Below, piece after piece: positions 33,601 through 42,340 of a stretch of DNA of 64,000 nucleotides. Source of the stretch: Pseudarthrobacter sp. C4D7 (GTDB lineage: Bacteria > Actinomycetota > Actinomycetes > Actinomycetales > Micrococcaceae); assembly GCF_013359725.1 (NCBI RefSeq), contig NZ_JABFMW010000003.1, positions 124,001 to 188,000 on the forward strand, in the 5' to 3' direction. Under the pieces are notes generated by a model. It did no database searches. It was not told the origin of the DNA and was given only the letters and a program-made list of their open reading frames with translations. A program made the translations under genes and the position numbers. Within the stretch, counting starts at the first letter, position 1; each line of letters starts with the position of its first letter.

Positions 33601-34195
33601 AGACCTTGATGGAGACGTAGTCGACGTCGGGCCGGGCCAGCAGCGTGTGCGTGCCCTCCAGGCGGCGGGATGCTTCGTGCTCGCCGAGGACTGCCTCGCC
33701 CAGGAGGTTGACGTTGAGCTTGATGCCTTCCTTCTTGATCTTGGCGATGGCGGGGCCCAGCTTGGCGTCGGTGGCGTCAACAATCAGGTGCCCCACCATT
33801 TCGCGCAGCACCTTGCGGGCGATGGGGATGACCACCTGTGGCATCACCGGGGCCATGGTGCCGCCGAGCGCTACGGCGCTGCGCATGTACCAGGGCAGGA
33901 ACGCGGGAACCTTGGGCGCCAGCTTGGCGAGGTTCCGGGCGGCGACGTTCAGGTCCTCCGGGCGGACGACGCCGTCCACGAATCCCACGGTGAAGTCCAG
34001 GCCGTTGGGGTCCTTCAGGACGCCGGCCAGCTGCTCTGCGGAGGCGTCCACCGGAACCTTGGCGGCTTCGGTGAGCCAGCGCCGGACCAAGGCGACCGCT
34101 TCATCGGCGAGGGCCTTCGCCTGGGGCACGTCGACGTCGACCGTCCGCGGGGTGGCCGCTGTGGTGACTGCCGGTTCCATTGCAACGTGGGTCAT
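30689..34195 (-). CDS. putA: Bifunctional proline dehydrogenase / L-glutamate gamma-semialdehyde dehydrogenase (PutA)
   Basis: About 1,168 residues from ATG 34195, chosen for GGGGA 5 nt upstream. The N-terminal ~450 residues are the FAD-dependent PRODH barrel (DYVSIKVSSTVAPHS, then KVRVVKGANLPMEQVEASLH). The aldehyde dehydrogenase domain spans ~residues 515-1000, with AETSGKNA (general-base Glu) and GQKCSAASL (catalytic Cys). A further C-terminal ~160-residue domain is present. The protein converts proline to glutamate by substrate channelling and feeds electrons to quinone. There is no DNA-binding domain, so regulation must come from elsewhere, probably the LysR at 36086. Confidence 0.93.
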   Translation of the reverse strand: MTHVAMEPAVTTAATPRTVDVDVPQAKALADEAVALVRRWLTEAAKVPVDASAEQLAGVLKDPNGLDFTVGFVDGVVRPEDLNVAARNLAKLAPKVPAFLPWYMRSAVALGGTMAPVMPQVVIPIARKVLREMVGHLIVDATDAKLGPAIAKIKKEGIKLNVNLLGEAVLGEHEASRRLEGTHTLLARPDVDYVSIKVSSTVAPHSAWAFDEAVEHVVEKLTPLFRRAASYSASGQKNKFINLDMEEYKDLDMTIAVFTRILDQPEFKDLEAGIVLQAYLPDALSAMIRLQDWAAKRRANGGAGIKVRVVKGANLPMEQVEASLHDWPLATWGSKQDSDTSYKSVINYALHPERIKNIRIGVAGHNLFDIAFAWLLAKQRGVESGIEFEMLLGMAQGQAEAVKKDVGSLLLYTPVVHPSEFDVAIAYLIRRLEEGASQENFMSAVFELSENEGLFEREKQRFLSSLEALDNTVPLPNRRQDRNLPPEAMPHTGFRNTPDTDPALPANRTWGRAILERVPASTLGDAAVNAAFINDEETLNSAIANAVEKGKDWGALSGNERADILHRAGEILEARRADLLEVMASETGKTIDQGDPEVSEAVDFAHYYAESARKLDAVDGATFVPAKLTVVTPPWNFPVAIPAGSTLAALAAGSAVVIKPAKQAARSGAVMVEALWEAGVPKGVLTMVQLGERELGTQLISHPAVDRVILTGGYETAELFRSFRKDLPLLAETSGKNAIIVTPSADLDLAAKDVAYSAFGHAGQKCSAASLVILVGSVATSKRFHNQLIDAVTSLKVGYPQDPTSQMGPIIEPANGKLLNALTTLGEGENWAVEPKKLDSTGRLWSPGVRYGVKRGSYFHLTEFFGPVLGVMTADTLEEAIAIQNQIEYGLTAGLHSLNSEELGTWLDTIQAGNLYINRGITGAIVQRQPFGGWKKSAVGAGTKAGGPNYLAGLGDWLPAEASAKSPVANAAVRRILNAAGPALAPAELESVQRALASDAEAWAEEFGTAKDVSGLSAERNIFRYRSLPVTIRLSEGAPLAHLVRTAAAGVLAGSALTVSTAVELPAQLRSVLTAQDIDVTVESDAGWLASAGRLAAAGKLSGGRVRLIGGDASALADATGGRPDLAIYAHPVTEAGRVELLPFLHEQAVSITAHRFGTPNHLSDQLI

Positions 34196-34260
34196 TCTTT
34201 TCCCCATCTTTCCTGGTGTTCTGGGAGGTCTTTCCACCAGTATGAGCTTCTACTCACATA

Positions 34261-34295
34261 AGATAAAGCGATGTTTTCCAATCAATACAGATTAG
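34261..34295 (-). promoter_or_regulatory. putA promoter element shared with the APC permease gene
   Basis: AGATAAAG (34261-34268), 7 bp, then TTCCAATCAATACAGATTAG (34276-34295). The same pieces at the same spacing occur upstream of the permease at 36032-36066. Read on the minus strand, an interrupted dyad (activator site) is followed by CTTTATCT, a plausible -10. The block ends 66 bp upstream of the putA start. It lies in the putA-permease intergenic region (34196-34466), which has no gene. Confidence 0.65.
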
Positions 34296-34370
34296 GAAAA
34301 CCAACGAATTTCCGGGCCGCCCAAAGGTTCCTTAAATGTCGCCGGCAGGCCTCCCACCCTCCCGCCTGCG

Positions 34371-34419
34371 CTATCAGTTTTGGTTGCCAAACAGGGTGTT
34401 CGGCAACCAAAGCTGATAG
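34371..34419 (-). terminator. Long hairpin downstream of the APC permease
   Basis: Two 18-nt arms at 34371-34388 and 34402-34419 are complementary except for one G-T pair, with a 13-nt loop. The hairpin begins 47 nt past the permease stop. There is no T-run, so it may be a Rho-dependent or RNA-stabilising structure instead of a simple terminator. Confidence 0.55.
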
Positions 34420-34466
34420 GGCCACGCGGGGTTTGTTCGGGTGGAGGACCTGCCGGGAGCGGGCCG

Positions 34467-35930
34467 TCAGGAAAGCGGACGGTGCATGTCCGCGAGTTCC
34501 TGGTGGCGGGGGCTGTTGGGGTTCATCAGCGAGTGCTTGCGGCCGTAGCCGAAGTAGATGACCAGGCCAACGATGAGCCAGACCACGAACCGCAGCCACG
34601 TCTCCCAGTGCAGCTGGAGCATCAGGAAGGCCGAGGCCAAAACGCCGAAGGCCGGAACCACAGGCATCAGCGGCAGGCGGAAGGTGCGCGGGGCATCCGG
34701 GCGCTTGTAGCGGAAGATGATCACGGAGAGGCACACGACGACGAACGCGGCCAGGATGCCAATGTTGGTCAGGTCAGCCACGGCTTTGATGGGGAAGACA
34801 CCCGCCAGGAAGGCGGAGGCGATGCCGCCGATCCAGGTCACGCGCTGCGGGGTGCCATGGCGGTCGGTCTTGGCAAACCAGCCGGGGAGCAGGCCGTCGC
34901 GGCTCATGGAGAACCACACGCGGGTGACGCCAAGCAGGAAGGTGAGCATCACGGTGAGGATGGACAGCACTGCGAACACCGAGATGATGGTGGCGATCAC
35001 GGGCAGGCCTACGGAGTTGAAGGCGGAGGCGAAGCCTGCCTTGGGGTCGATCTCTTTATAGTTCTGCATGCCGGTCAGGACCAGCGTGGCGGCAACATAG
35101 AGCAGCATGGCGATGATGAGCGAGAGCACGATGGCCTTGGGCATGTGCTTCTTGCCGTCCTTGGCTTCCTCGGCCGCGGTACTCATGGCGTCGTACCCGA
35201 AGACTGCGAAGAACACGGTGGCGGAGCCTGCAACAACCGGGCCGAAGCCGCTGGGCATGAACGGGTTGTAGTTGTTGGTGTCGATGTAGAACACACCGAG
35301 ACCGATGATGAAGAGGATCAGGACCACCTTGATGGCCACGGCCACCAGTTCGAACCGGCCGAAGGCCTTGGTGCCGCGGGACAGGATCCAGGTCACCAGC
35401 AGGCAGACCAGGATGGCCGGGATGTTGACGATGCCGCCCTTGCCTTCATCCGCCGTGGACGTCATCCAGGTGGGCAAGTGGATGCCGATGCCGGCCAGGA
35501 AGGCGTCAAGGTAGCCGGAGATGCCGATGGCCACCACGGCCACGATGGCGATGTATTCGAGCAGCAGGTCCCAGCCGATGAACCATCCGATCACCTCGCC
35601 AAGGGCCACGTAGCCGTAGGTGTAGGCGGAGCCTGCGCGCGGGATCATGCCGGCGAACTCCGCGTAGGAGAGGGCCGCGGCCGCGGAGGCGAGGCCTGCA
35701 ATCAGGAAGGAAATCAGCACCGCGGGCCCCACCCCGGGTGTTCCTTCGCTTCCGGCGGCCACCAGCCCCGCGAGGGAGAAGATGCCGACGCCGATAATGC
35801 CGCCAACGCCAATGGCGGTGAGCTGCCACAGCCCGAGGGACTTGAACAGGCCGCTGTGCTTGCTTTCTTCTTCGATGTCATCGATGGGCTTGCGCCGCAT
35901 GATCGATTGGCTCAAATCTTTGCTGCTCAT
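34467..35930 (-). CDS. APC family amino acid permease (CAT/YfnA-like)
   Basis: A 487-residue permease with about 12 helices, started at ATG 35930 because AGGAG lies 6 nt upstream. The first helix reads LTAIGVGGIIGVGIFSLAGL, the APC consensus, and AGLASAAAALSYAEFAGMIP with RAGSAYTYGYVALGE follows. It shares its promoter element with putA and is divergent from a LysR gene. Proline or a related glutamate-family amino acid is therefore the likely substrate, but sequence alone would not separate this from other cationic or neutral amino acids. Confidence 0.88.
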   Translation of the reverse strand: MSSKDLSQSIMRRKPIDDIEEESKHSGLFKSLGLWQLTAIGVGGIIGVGIFSLAGLVAAGSEGTPGVGPAVLISFLIAGLASAAAALSYAEFAGMIPRAGSAYTYGYVALGEVIGWFIGWDLLLEYIAIVAVVAIGISGYLDAFLAGIGIHLPTWMTSTADEGKGGIVNIPAILVCLLVTWILSRGTKAFGRFELVAVAIKVVLILFIIGLGVFYIDTNNYNPFMPSGFGPVVAGSATVFFAVFGYDAMSTAAEEAKDGKKHMPKAIVLSLIIAMLLYVAATLVLTGMQNYKEIDPKAGFASAFNSVGLPVIATIISVFAVLSILTVMLTFLLGVTRVWFSMSRDGLLPGWFAKTDRHGTPQRVTWIGGIASAFLAGVFPIKAVADLTNIGILAAFVVVCLSVIIFRYKRPDAPRTFRLPLMPVVPAFGVLASAFLMLQLHWETWLRFVVWLIVGLVIYFGYGRKHSLMNPNSPRHQELADMHRPLS

Positions 35931-36031
35931 CAGGAACTCCTGGTTGGGGTGCGACCCCGCCGCGGCACGCCAAGAAACCTGGCTGTGACGGGGGTAACTC
36001 GGTTTCAACAGTATGCGTGCGCAATTGCGTT

Positions 36032-36066
36032 AGATAAAGTGGCTACTTCTAACCAATATTCGTTAG
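36032..36066 (-). promoter_or_regulatory. Permease/LysR divergent promoter element shared with putA
   Basis: AGATAAAG (36032-36039), 7 bp, then TTCTAACCAATATTCGTTAG (36047-36066), where CTAAC and GTTAG form a perfect 5-bp dyad over 8 bp. 22 of 28 positions outside the 7-bp gap match the putA copy. The dyad lies 19 bp before the LysR start. A CGCAATTGCG palindrome sits just beside it at 36020-36029. Confidence 0.65.
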
Positions 36067-36085
36067 TTTCAGTTAGGAATCCATC

Positions 36086-37000
36086 ATGCTTGACGTGCGC
36101 AGGCTGAGGCTTCTCCGCGAACTGAGCATCCGCGGCACGCTCGCCGAGGTGGCGGAGGCACTGCAGTACAGCCCGTCATCCGTGTCGCAGCAGTTGGCCC
36201 TGCTGGAGAAGGAAGTGGGCGTCGAGCTGCTCCGGAAAACGGGGCGGCGGGTACAGCTGACGCCCCAGGCCGAGGTGCTGGTGGCCCACACTGCGCAGCT
36301 GCTGGAAACCATGGAGCAGGCGGAGGCGGACCTGGCGGCGTCCCTGACCACAGTCACGGGAACGGTGCGGATTGCGGTGTTCCAGTCCGCCGCCCTGGCC
36401 CTGATGCCGGACACCCTGACGCGCATGGCCGCCACATACCCGGAGGTGCGGATCGAGATGATCCAGCGGGAGCCGGAGACGGCGCTGCACGAAACGTGGG
36501 CGCGGGACTTCGACCTGGTAATCGCCGAGCAGTATCCCGGACACGCCGCCCCGCGCTACCCCGAGCTGGACAAGGTGAGGCTGACCACCGACGCCATCCG
36601 GCTGGCCGTCCCCCCGGCGTCCGGCGGCGGGCCTGCCATCCGTTCCCTGGAGGACACCGCGGAGCTGGCCTGGGTGATGGAACCGCGCGGCGCAGCATCA
36701 CGCCACTGGGCAGAACAGGCGTGCCGCAGCGCCGGATTCGAGCCGGATGTCCGCTTCGAAACCGCCGACCTGCAGGCCCAGGCCCGCCTGATCGAGTCCG
36801 GCAACGCCGTGGCCCTGATGCCGGACCTGGTGTGGACCGGCCGCGGCACCACCGCCCAGCTGCTGGAGTTGCCCGGTAGGCCGCACCGCACCATCTTTAC
36901 CTCCGTGCGCCGCTCCAGCACCCAGCGGCCGGCCATCCTGGCAGCGCGGGAAACCCTGGCTGCGGCTGCCGCGGCGGTGGCAACGGACGACGCCGGGTGA
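36086..37000 (+). CDS. LysR family regulator, probable regulator of putA and the permease
   Basis: A 304-residue protein with the N-terminal HTH (MLDVRRLRLLRELSIRGTLA, EALQYSPSSVSQQLALLEKE) and a periplasmic-binding-like effector domain from ~residue 90 (GTVRIAVFQSAALALMPDTL). Its promoter contains a dyad that also occurs upstream of putA. It is divergent from the permease. The effector is probably an amino acid or a pathway intermediate. Confidence 0.9.
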   Translation: MLDVRRLRLLRELSIRGTLAEVAEALQYSPSSVSQQLALLEKEVGVELLRKTGRRVQLTPQAEVLVAHTAQLLETMEQAEADLAASLTTVTGTVRIAVFQSAALALMPDTLTRMAATYPEVRIEMIQREPETALHETWARDFDLVIAEQYPGHAAPRYPELDKVRLTTDAIRLAVPPASGGGPAIRSLEDTAELAWVMEPRGAASRHWAEQACRSAGFEPDVRFETADLQAQARLIESGNAVALMPDLVWTGRGTTAQLLELPGRPHRTIFTSVRRSSTQRPAILAARETLAAAAAAVATDDAG

Positions 37001-37114
37001 CCGGCCGCCGTCGTCCGCGTCCTTCCGCGCACAGCCGGGCCGCCCCGGGTTGAGCACCCTTATGTTTCGTGCGTCCCTGCGGGCAAATGCCCGCAGGTCT
37101 AGACTGGAGCCGTT

Positions 37115-37540
37115 ATGAATCGAACAATGTTCAAGTCCAAAATCCACCGGGCCACCGTCACGCACGCCGACCTGCACTACGTCGGCTCGGTCACCGTTGA
37201 CCTCGACCTGCTCGAGGCCGCGGACATCCTGCCCGGCGAGCTGGTGTCCATCGTGGATGTCACCAACGGTGCGCGGCTTGAAACGTACACCATCGCGGGC
37301 GAGCGTGGTTCGGGCGTCATCGGCATCAACGGTGCAGCGGCGCACCTGATGCACGAGAACGACATCGTCATCCTCATCACCTACGCCGAAATGACCACCG
37401 AAGAGGCGCACGAGTACCAGCCCAGGGTGGTCCACGTGGACCAGGACAACCGGATCATCCAGCTGGGCAGCGACCCCGCCGAGGGCCTGACGCCCGGCAT
37501 GATGCGCCCTCCGTTCGCGCTTAACAACGCCACCCTGTAA
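37115..37540 (+). CDS. panD: Aspartate 1-decarboxylase
   Basis: A 141-residue proenzyme. The self-cleavage pair Gly24-Ser25 (HYVGSVTVD) yields the pyruvoyl group; Arg54 and Tyr58 ([10 protein letters not shown]) are conserved, and NGAAAHL follows. It makes beta-alanine for pantothenate and coenzyme A. A C-terminal extension of ~20 residues is ordinary for actinobacteria. TAGACT lies 9 nt before ATG 37115. It is not next to panB or panC here. Confidence 0.95.
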   Translation: MNRTMFKSKIHRATVTHADLHYVGSVTVDLDLLEAADILPGELVSIVDVTNGARLETYTIAGERGSGVIGINGAAAHLMHENDIVILITYAEMTTEEAHEYQPRVVHVDQDNRIIQLGSDPAEGLTPGMMRPPFALNNATL

Positions 37541-37591
37541 CCGGAGCGTGCGTCCCGGTCCCTGCCTCGGCCATGCCCGAACGGCTGATCC

Positions 37592-38518
37592 TTGCTAGGG
37601 GTGCTGGCCGGCTTCTTCGTGGTCTGGTGCATCATCCTGGTGGGATGGTTCGTGGGCAGGCGCAGGATCCTCGGCGACAACGCCCGCCCCGTGCTGAGCG
37701 GCCTGACGTTCTTCGTTGCCAGCCCGGCCCTCCTCTTCGAAACGCTGAGCAAGGCCCGCCTGCAGGAGGTCTTCGCCGAGCCGCTGCTGGTCACGGCCGT
37801 AGCCGCCGTCTGCACCGCAGCCATCTTCTTCACCCTGGCCAGGTTCTGGCTGAAGCGGGCCCTCCCCGAAGCCCTGATGTCCGCCATGTCCGCGTCCCTC
37901 GCCAACTCGGCGAATCTGGGTATTCCCATTGCGGTATATGTCCTGGGCGATGCGAGCTATGTGGCGCCGCTGCTGATCTTCCAGCTGGCCTTCTTCACCC
38001 CCATGTTCCTGATGATCCTGGACTCCAGCACCAGCACGCACCGCACCACGGTCCTGGGCTTCTTCCTGATGATCCTGCGCAACCCGATGATCGTGGGGTC
38101 CGGCCTGGGGCTGCTGGTGGCGGGCACCGGTTTCCAGGTCCCGGCGCTGGTCATGGAGCCGATCCACCTGATTGGCGGCGCGGCGATCCCGGCCATGCTG
38201 ATTGCCTTCGGGATGAGCCTGAACGGCACCCCTCCCCTGCAGGCCTCTGCCGGGCGGCGCGTGGACACCCTCCTGGCCAGCGGCTTCAAGCTCGCCGTCC
38301 AGCCGGCCCTGGCCTATGTCTTTGCCCGCTTTGCGCTGGGCATGGAAGGGCACGCACTGTTTGCGGTGGTGGTGACGTCCGCGCTGCCTACCGCGCAGAA
38401 TGTTTTTGTGGCCGCCAGCCGCTACCAGACCGGGCTTACTGTCGCCAAGGACACCGTGCTGATCACCACGGTGGTGGCGGTGCCGGCGATGATCGGCGTG
38501 GCCCTGCTGCTGGCCTGA
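37592..38518 (+). CDS. AEC family (auxin efflux carrier-like) transporter
   Basis: A ~308-residue protein with about 10 helices in two five-helix halves. The sequence SANLGIPIAVYVLGD-like (ANSANLGIPIAVYVLG) at ~residues 105-120 is the conserved AEC crossover. The start is uncertain: TTG 37592 or GTG 37601, with no good ribosome-binding site. AEC transporters move small organic acids or amino acids; the substrate is unknown. Confidence 0.8.
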   Translation: MLGVLAGFFVVWCIILVGWFVGRRRILGDNARPVLSGLTFFVASPALLFETLSKARLQEVFAEPLLVTAVAAVCTAAIFFTLARFWLKRALPEALMSAMSASLANSANLGIPIAVYVLGDASYVAPLLIFQLAFFTPMFLMILDSSTSTHRTTVLGFFLMILRNPMIVGSGLGLLVAGTGFQVPALVMEPIHLIGGAAIPAMLIAFGMSLNGTPPLQASAGRRVDTLLASGFKLAVQPALAYVFARFALGMEGHALFAVVVTSALPTAQNVFVAASRYQTGLTVAKDTVLITTVVAVPAMIGVALLLA

Positions 38519-38556
38519 GCGCCGGCCGGAAGACGTAACTGCAGCTTGGAGGGCTG

Positions 38557-39690
38557 ATGAACACTGTGCTGGATACCGTTGTGATTGGCGGCGGGGCCAT
38601 GGGCTCTGCGGCAGCGTGGGCACTGTCCCGCCGGGGCCGGCAGGTGACGCTGGTGGAGCAGTTCGGGCCCGGGCACAAGATCGGCGCGTCCCACGGCGCC
38701 ACCCGGAACCTCAACCCCGGCTACCACCAGCCGGACTATGTGGCGATGCTGGCGGAGGGGCTGGCGCTGTGGGACGAACTGGAGCAGGACAGCGGTGTAC
38801 AGCTGCTGGCGCGCACCGGCGTGGTGAACCATGGGCCTGGCGGCGACCTCGCCAAGGTTGCCGGGGCCCTCACCGAAGCCGGCATCGGCGCCGACTTCCT
38901 GGACCCGGCCGAGGCCGGCGAACGCTGGCGGGGCATCCGTTTCGACGAGCAGGTCCTGCACATGCCGGACGGCGGCCAGCTCAACCCGGAGGCGGCGCTG
39001 CCCGCCTTCCAGCGGCTGGCGTCAGCCCGGGGCGCGGAGATCAGGCACCACACCACGGTGGTGGACGTCGAGGTGTTCGACGACAGCGTGCGGCTGGTGC
39101 TTGAATCGGCTGCGGGCACGGAGGTGGTCACCGCAGCCCAGGCCGTGGTGACGGCGGGCGGCTGGACGGAAAAGCTGCTGGCCCGGGTATCGGGCACGGG
39201 CGGCGCGGCGTTGCGGATTCCGAAGCTCAGGGTGACGCAGGAGCAGCCGGCGCACTTCCGGGTGGCGGACCCCGGCGCGGTGTGGCCCGGCTTCAACCAC
39301 TATCCGGGTCCGGACTACCAGGGCTGGTACTCCCCCGTCTACGGCATGCAGACTCCCGGCGAAGGCATCAAGGCCGGCTGGCACGGCGTTGGACCGGTGG
39401 TGGACCCGGACAAGCGGGATTTCCTGCCCGAACCGAAACAGCTCGCCGCCCTGCAGGACTATGCACGGCAGTGGCTGCCCGGCGTGGACCCTGATTCCTT
39501 CGAGGCCATCAGCTGCACCTACACCACCACCCCGGACGAGGACTTTGTGCTGGACCGCATCGGGCCCGTCGTGATCGGCGCGGGTTTCTCCGGCCACGGG
39601 TTCAAGTTCACGCCGGTGGTGGGGCGGATCCTGGCCGACCTTGCCACCGGGACCCGGCCCGCGCCGTCGATCTTCCGGGCGTCCCGCTAG
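38557..39690 (+). CDS. solA: N-methyl-L-tryptophan/sarcosine oxidase-type flavoprotein
   Basis: A 377-residue DAO-family flavoprotein. The N-terminal dinucleotide motif is VVIGGGAMGSAAA (residues 8-20), followed by HGATRNLNPGY. Cys320 in ISCTYTTTPDEDFVLD matches the position of the Cys that binds FAD covalently in monomeric sarcosine oxidase and SolA. GAGFSGHGFKFTPVVG closes the FAD site. It oxidises an N-methyl amino acid to the free amino acid, formaldehyde and hydrogen peroxide. GGAGG is 5 nt before ATG 38557. Confidence 0.85.
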   Translation: MNTVLDTVVIGGGAMGSAAAWALSRRGRQVTLVEQFGPGHKIGASHGATRNLNPGYHQPDYVAMLAEGLALWDELEQDSGVQLLARTGVVNHGPGGDLAKVAGALTEAGIGADFLDPAEAGERWRGIRFDEQVLHMPDGGQLNPEAALPAFQRLASARGAEIRHHTTVVDVEVFDDSVRLVLESAAGTEVVTAAQAVVTAGGWTEKLLARVSGTGGAALRIPKLRVTQEQPAHFRVADPGAVWPGFNHYPGPDYQGWYSPVYGMQTPGEGIKAGWHGVGPVVDPDKRDFLPEPKQLAALQDYARQWLPGVDPDSFEAISCTYTTTPDEDFVLDRIGPVVIGAGFSGHGFKFTPVVGRILADLATGTRPAPSIFRASR

Positions 39691-39701
39691 CGGCACCATC
39701 T

Positions 39702-39738
39702 GGCGGCTCCGCCCACCGGCCGCCCAGGTGGAGCCGCC
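39702..39738. terminator. Hairpin between convergent solA and MFS genes
   Basis: GGCGGCTCC (39702-39710) and GGAGCCGCC (39730-39738) form a 9-bp stem, with further partial pairing inside. It starts 12 nt after the solA stop and touches the stop of the convergent MFS gene. No T-run. Confidence 0.6.
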
Positions 39739-41210
39739 TAACTGGAGCTGCCGTCCGCGCTGGTGGGCATCGGCTCGGCGTCGAACTTTCCGCTGTCCTC
39801 TGCCTTGATGGCGGGCATGGCCAGCACAGCCGCCACGGTCAGCAGGCCGGCCACCAGTGCGGCCAGGAATACGGCACCCGACGCGCTGATGACCGTGGCG
39901 GGATCGGCGTCGCCGCCGTTGCTGCCGCCGTAGATGGAATTGGCCACGGCGCCGAACACGGCCACGCCGAGGGCGCTGCCGATGGAGCGGGCGAACATGT
40001 TGGTGCTGGTCACCACGCCGCGTTCGTGCCAGGGCACGCTGGACTGGGCGGAAATGAGGGTGGGGGTGGCCAGCAGGCCCAGGCCGAGCCCGACGACGAA
40101 GCAGCTGACCGCGATCAGCGCCACGTTGGGCGTGGAGGCCGTCAGTGACAGGATCAGCAGGCCCGCCACGGCGATGGCGATGCCGATCAGGGCGGTGGAC
40201 TTGAAGCCGATCCGGAGGTAGAACTTTCCGGCCTGCGAGGCGCTGAGCGGCCAGCCGAGGGTCAACGCCGCAAGGGCCAGTCCGGCCACCAGCGGCGAGG
40301 AGGACAAGGCACCCTCCAGGAAGGTGGGCACGTAGGAGGTCAGCCCGATCATCATGGCGCCGACGCCGAAGGACACCAGGGCGGTGGTGGCGAGCAGGCG
40401 GCGGGAGACCACCCAGGCCGGGAGGATGGGCTCCGCTGCCCGCCGCTCCACCAGGAGGAACGCCACGAGCAGCACTGCCCCGACGGCGAAGACGCCAGTG
40501 CTAATGGGCGAGTTCCACGCCCATGCCTGGCCGCCCTGCAGGGCCCCGAGGATGAGCAGGCCCAGCGATCCGGCCAGGAGCACTGCGCCGGCGTAGTCCA
40601 CCTTGTGCCTGGCACGTTCCACGTTTTCATGGAGGGTGCGGACCAGCATCCAGCCAGCCAGCAGGCAGAGCGGGACGTTGACCAGGAAGATGCCGCGCCA
40701 GATCCCGAGGGCCGAGAAAACACCGCCCAGGCTGGGGCCCACCACGGAGGAGATGGCCCAGACACTGGCCAGGTAGCCCTGGACTTTGGCGCGTTCCTGG
40801 AGGGTGTAGATGTCCCCGGCAATGGTGACGGACACGGGCAGCACCGCACCGGCGCCGAGTCCCTGCAGGGCCCGGAAGGCGATCAGCGAGGGCATGCTCC
40901 AGGCCACGCCGCAGAGCACAGAGCCCAGCAGGAACAGGCCAATGCCGGTGAGTATGATCGGCTTCCGGCCCGCCATGTCGGAGAGTTTCCCGTAGATGGG
41001 AACGGACACCGCCTGCGCCAAGAGGTAGGCGGAGAACAGCCACGGGAAGGACGAGAAGCCGCCGATGTCCCGGACGATCGACGGGACGGCCGTGGCAACG
41101 ATGGTGGAGTCGATGGCCACGAGCCCCGTGGACAGCATCAGGGCGATGAGGATGGGCCCGCGGTCGGACCGGAACCCTACGCCGTCCTTTGTGGTGGCTG
41201 CGTTGGCCAT
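39738..41210 (-). CDS. MFS transporter, DHA2 (14-helix) multidrug type
   Basis: A 490-residue protein with 14 predicted helices. LMLSTGLVAIDSTIVATAVP is the DHA2 signature in helix 1, and GKLSDMAGRKPIIL the MFS loop 2-3 motif. It follows the LLM-class gene by 1 bp on the same strand, so they form a two-gene operon. Drug or small-molecule export is likely; no specific substrate is visible. Confidence 0.88.
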   Translation of the reverse strand: MANAATTKDGVGFRSDRGPILIALMLSTGLVAIDSTIVATAVPSIVRDIGGFSSFPWLFSAYLLAQAVSVPIYGKLSDMAGRKPIILTGIGLFLLGSVLCGVAWSMPSLIAFRALQGLGAGAVLPVSVTIAGDIYTLQERAKVQGYLASVWAISSVVGPSLGGVFSALGIWRGIFLVNVPLCLLAGWMLVRTLHENVERARHKVDYAGAVLLAGSLGLLILGALQGGQAWAWNSPISTGVFAVGAVLLVAFLLVERRAAEPILPAWVVSRRLLATTALVSFGVGAMMIGLTSYVPTFLEGALSSSPLVAGLALAALTLGWPLSASQAGKFYLRIGFKSTALIGIAIAVAGLLILSLTASTPNVALIAVSCFVVGLGLGLLATPTLISAQSSVPWHERGVVTSTNMFARSIGSALGVAVFGAVANSIYGGSNGGDADPATVISASGAVFLAALVAGLLTVAAVLAMPAIKAEDSGKFDAEPMPTSADGSSS

Positions 41211-41211
41211 G

Positions 41212-42201
41212 TCAGACCCGCACCAGCCCGGCGGCTTCCGCCAGCAGCTCGATGGACCGCAGCCGGTCCCGGGTGTCGGGGCTCTGGTGCGCCACGATGA
41301 GTTCGTCGGCGTCAGCGTGCTTGCCGAAGCTGTCCAGGTAGTCGATCACGGCGTCGGGGGTGCCCACGGCGGAGTACGTCATCATCTGGGCCATGTGCCG
41401 GCCCTGCGGCGAGTCCAGGATCATGTCCGCTTCGTCGTCGGTGAATTCGCGGCCGCCGCCGAAGAACAGGGAGACGCGGGCCCGTTTGGTGGCCTGGAAC
41501 ATGGCTTGTGCCTCGGAGGCAGAGTCGGCGGCGATCACGTTGACGCCGGCGATCACGTGCGGGGCGTCCAACTGGGCGGACGGCTTGAACTCGCCGCGGT
41601 AGATGGCCACCGCTTCCTGCAGCGCGGCCGGGGCGAAGTGCGAGGCGAACGCATACGGCAGGCCCAGCTGGGCTGCCAGGCGGGCGCCGAACAGGGACGA
41701 GCCCAGGATGTACAGCGGAACGTTGGTGCCCTTGCCGGGGGTGGCCTCCACGCCCTGGATGCGGGTGGGGCCGGTGAGGTAGCCCTGCAGTTCCAGGACG
41801 TCCTGCGGGAAGCTGTCCGCGGACATCGGGTCACGGCGCAGGGCGCGCATGGTGTTCTGGTCGCTGCCCGGGGCGCGGCCCAGGCCCAGGTCGATCCGGC
41901 CCGGGTGGAGGGTTTCCAGGGTGCCGAACTGTTCAGCGATGGTCAGCGGGGAGTGGTTGGGCAGCATGATGCCGCCGGCGCCCAGCCGGATGCTTTCGGT
42001 GTGCGCGGCCACGTGGGCGATCAGCACGCTGGTGGCGGAGGAGGCAATGGAGGACATGTTGTGGTGCTCGGCGTACCAGACGCGCCGGTAGCCCAGCTTC
42101 TCGGCGCTTTGCGCCATGGCCACGCTGCCCGCCAGGCTCTCCGCCGCCGTCTGGCCTTTGCCGATGGTTGCCAGGTCAAGGATGGAGAGGGGAAGAGTCA
42201 C
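41212..42201 (-). CDS. LLM class flavin-dependent oxidoreductase (luciferase-like)
   Basis: A 329-residue TIM-barrel flavoenzyme. [12 protein letters not shown] opens the barrel, and [20 protein letters not shown], then [20 protein letters not shown] and [15 protein letters not shown], are diagnostic of the MsnO8-type subgroup. The enzyme uses FMNH2/F420-like cofactor chemistry; the substrate is unknown. Start GTG 42201. It is first in an operon with the DHA2 exporter and divergent from the aldo-keto reductase. Confidence 0.9.
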   Translation of the reverse strand: MTLPLSILDLATIGKGQTAAESLAGSVAMAQSAEKLGYRRVWYAEHHNMSSIASSATSVLIAHVAAHTESIRLGAGGIMLPNHSPLTIAEQFGTLETLHPGRIDLGLGRAPGSDQNTMRALRRDPMSADSFPQDVLELQGYLTGPTRIQGVEATPGKGTNVPLYILGSSLFGARLAAQLGLPYAFASHFAPAALQEAVAIYRGEFKPSAQLDAPHVIAGVNVIAADSASEAQAMFQATKRARVSLFFGGGREFTDDEADMILDSPQGRHMAQMMTYSAVGTPDAVIDYLDSFGKHADADELIVAHQSPDTRDRLRSIELLAEAAGLVRV

Positions 42202-42340
42202 GTCAGGTGCGGCCTTTCAGGAACGTTTCGTATAAAGCGCCGGCCGGATCGCGGCAGGCACTTGAGGCATAACCACGGCGGGGCCCGGGATATTTCGTCC
42301 TGCCCGGAATACTCAGCACACTGACGATGTTGCCGCCCCT

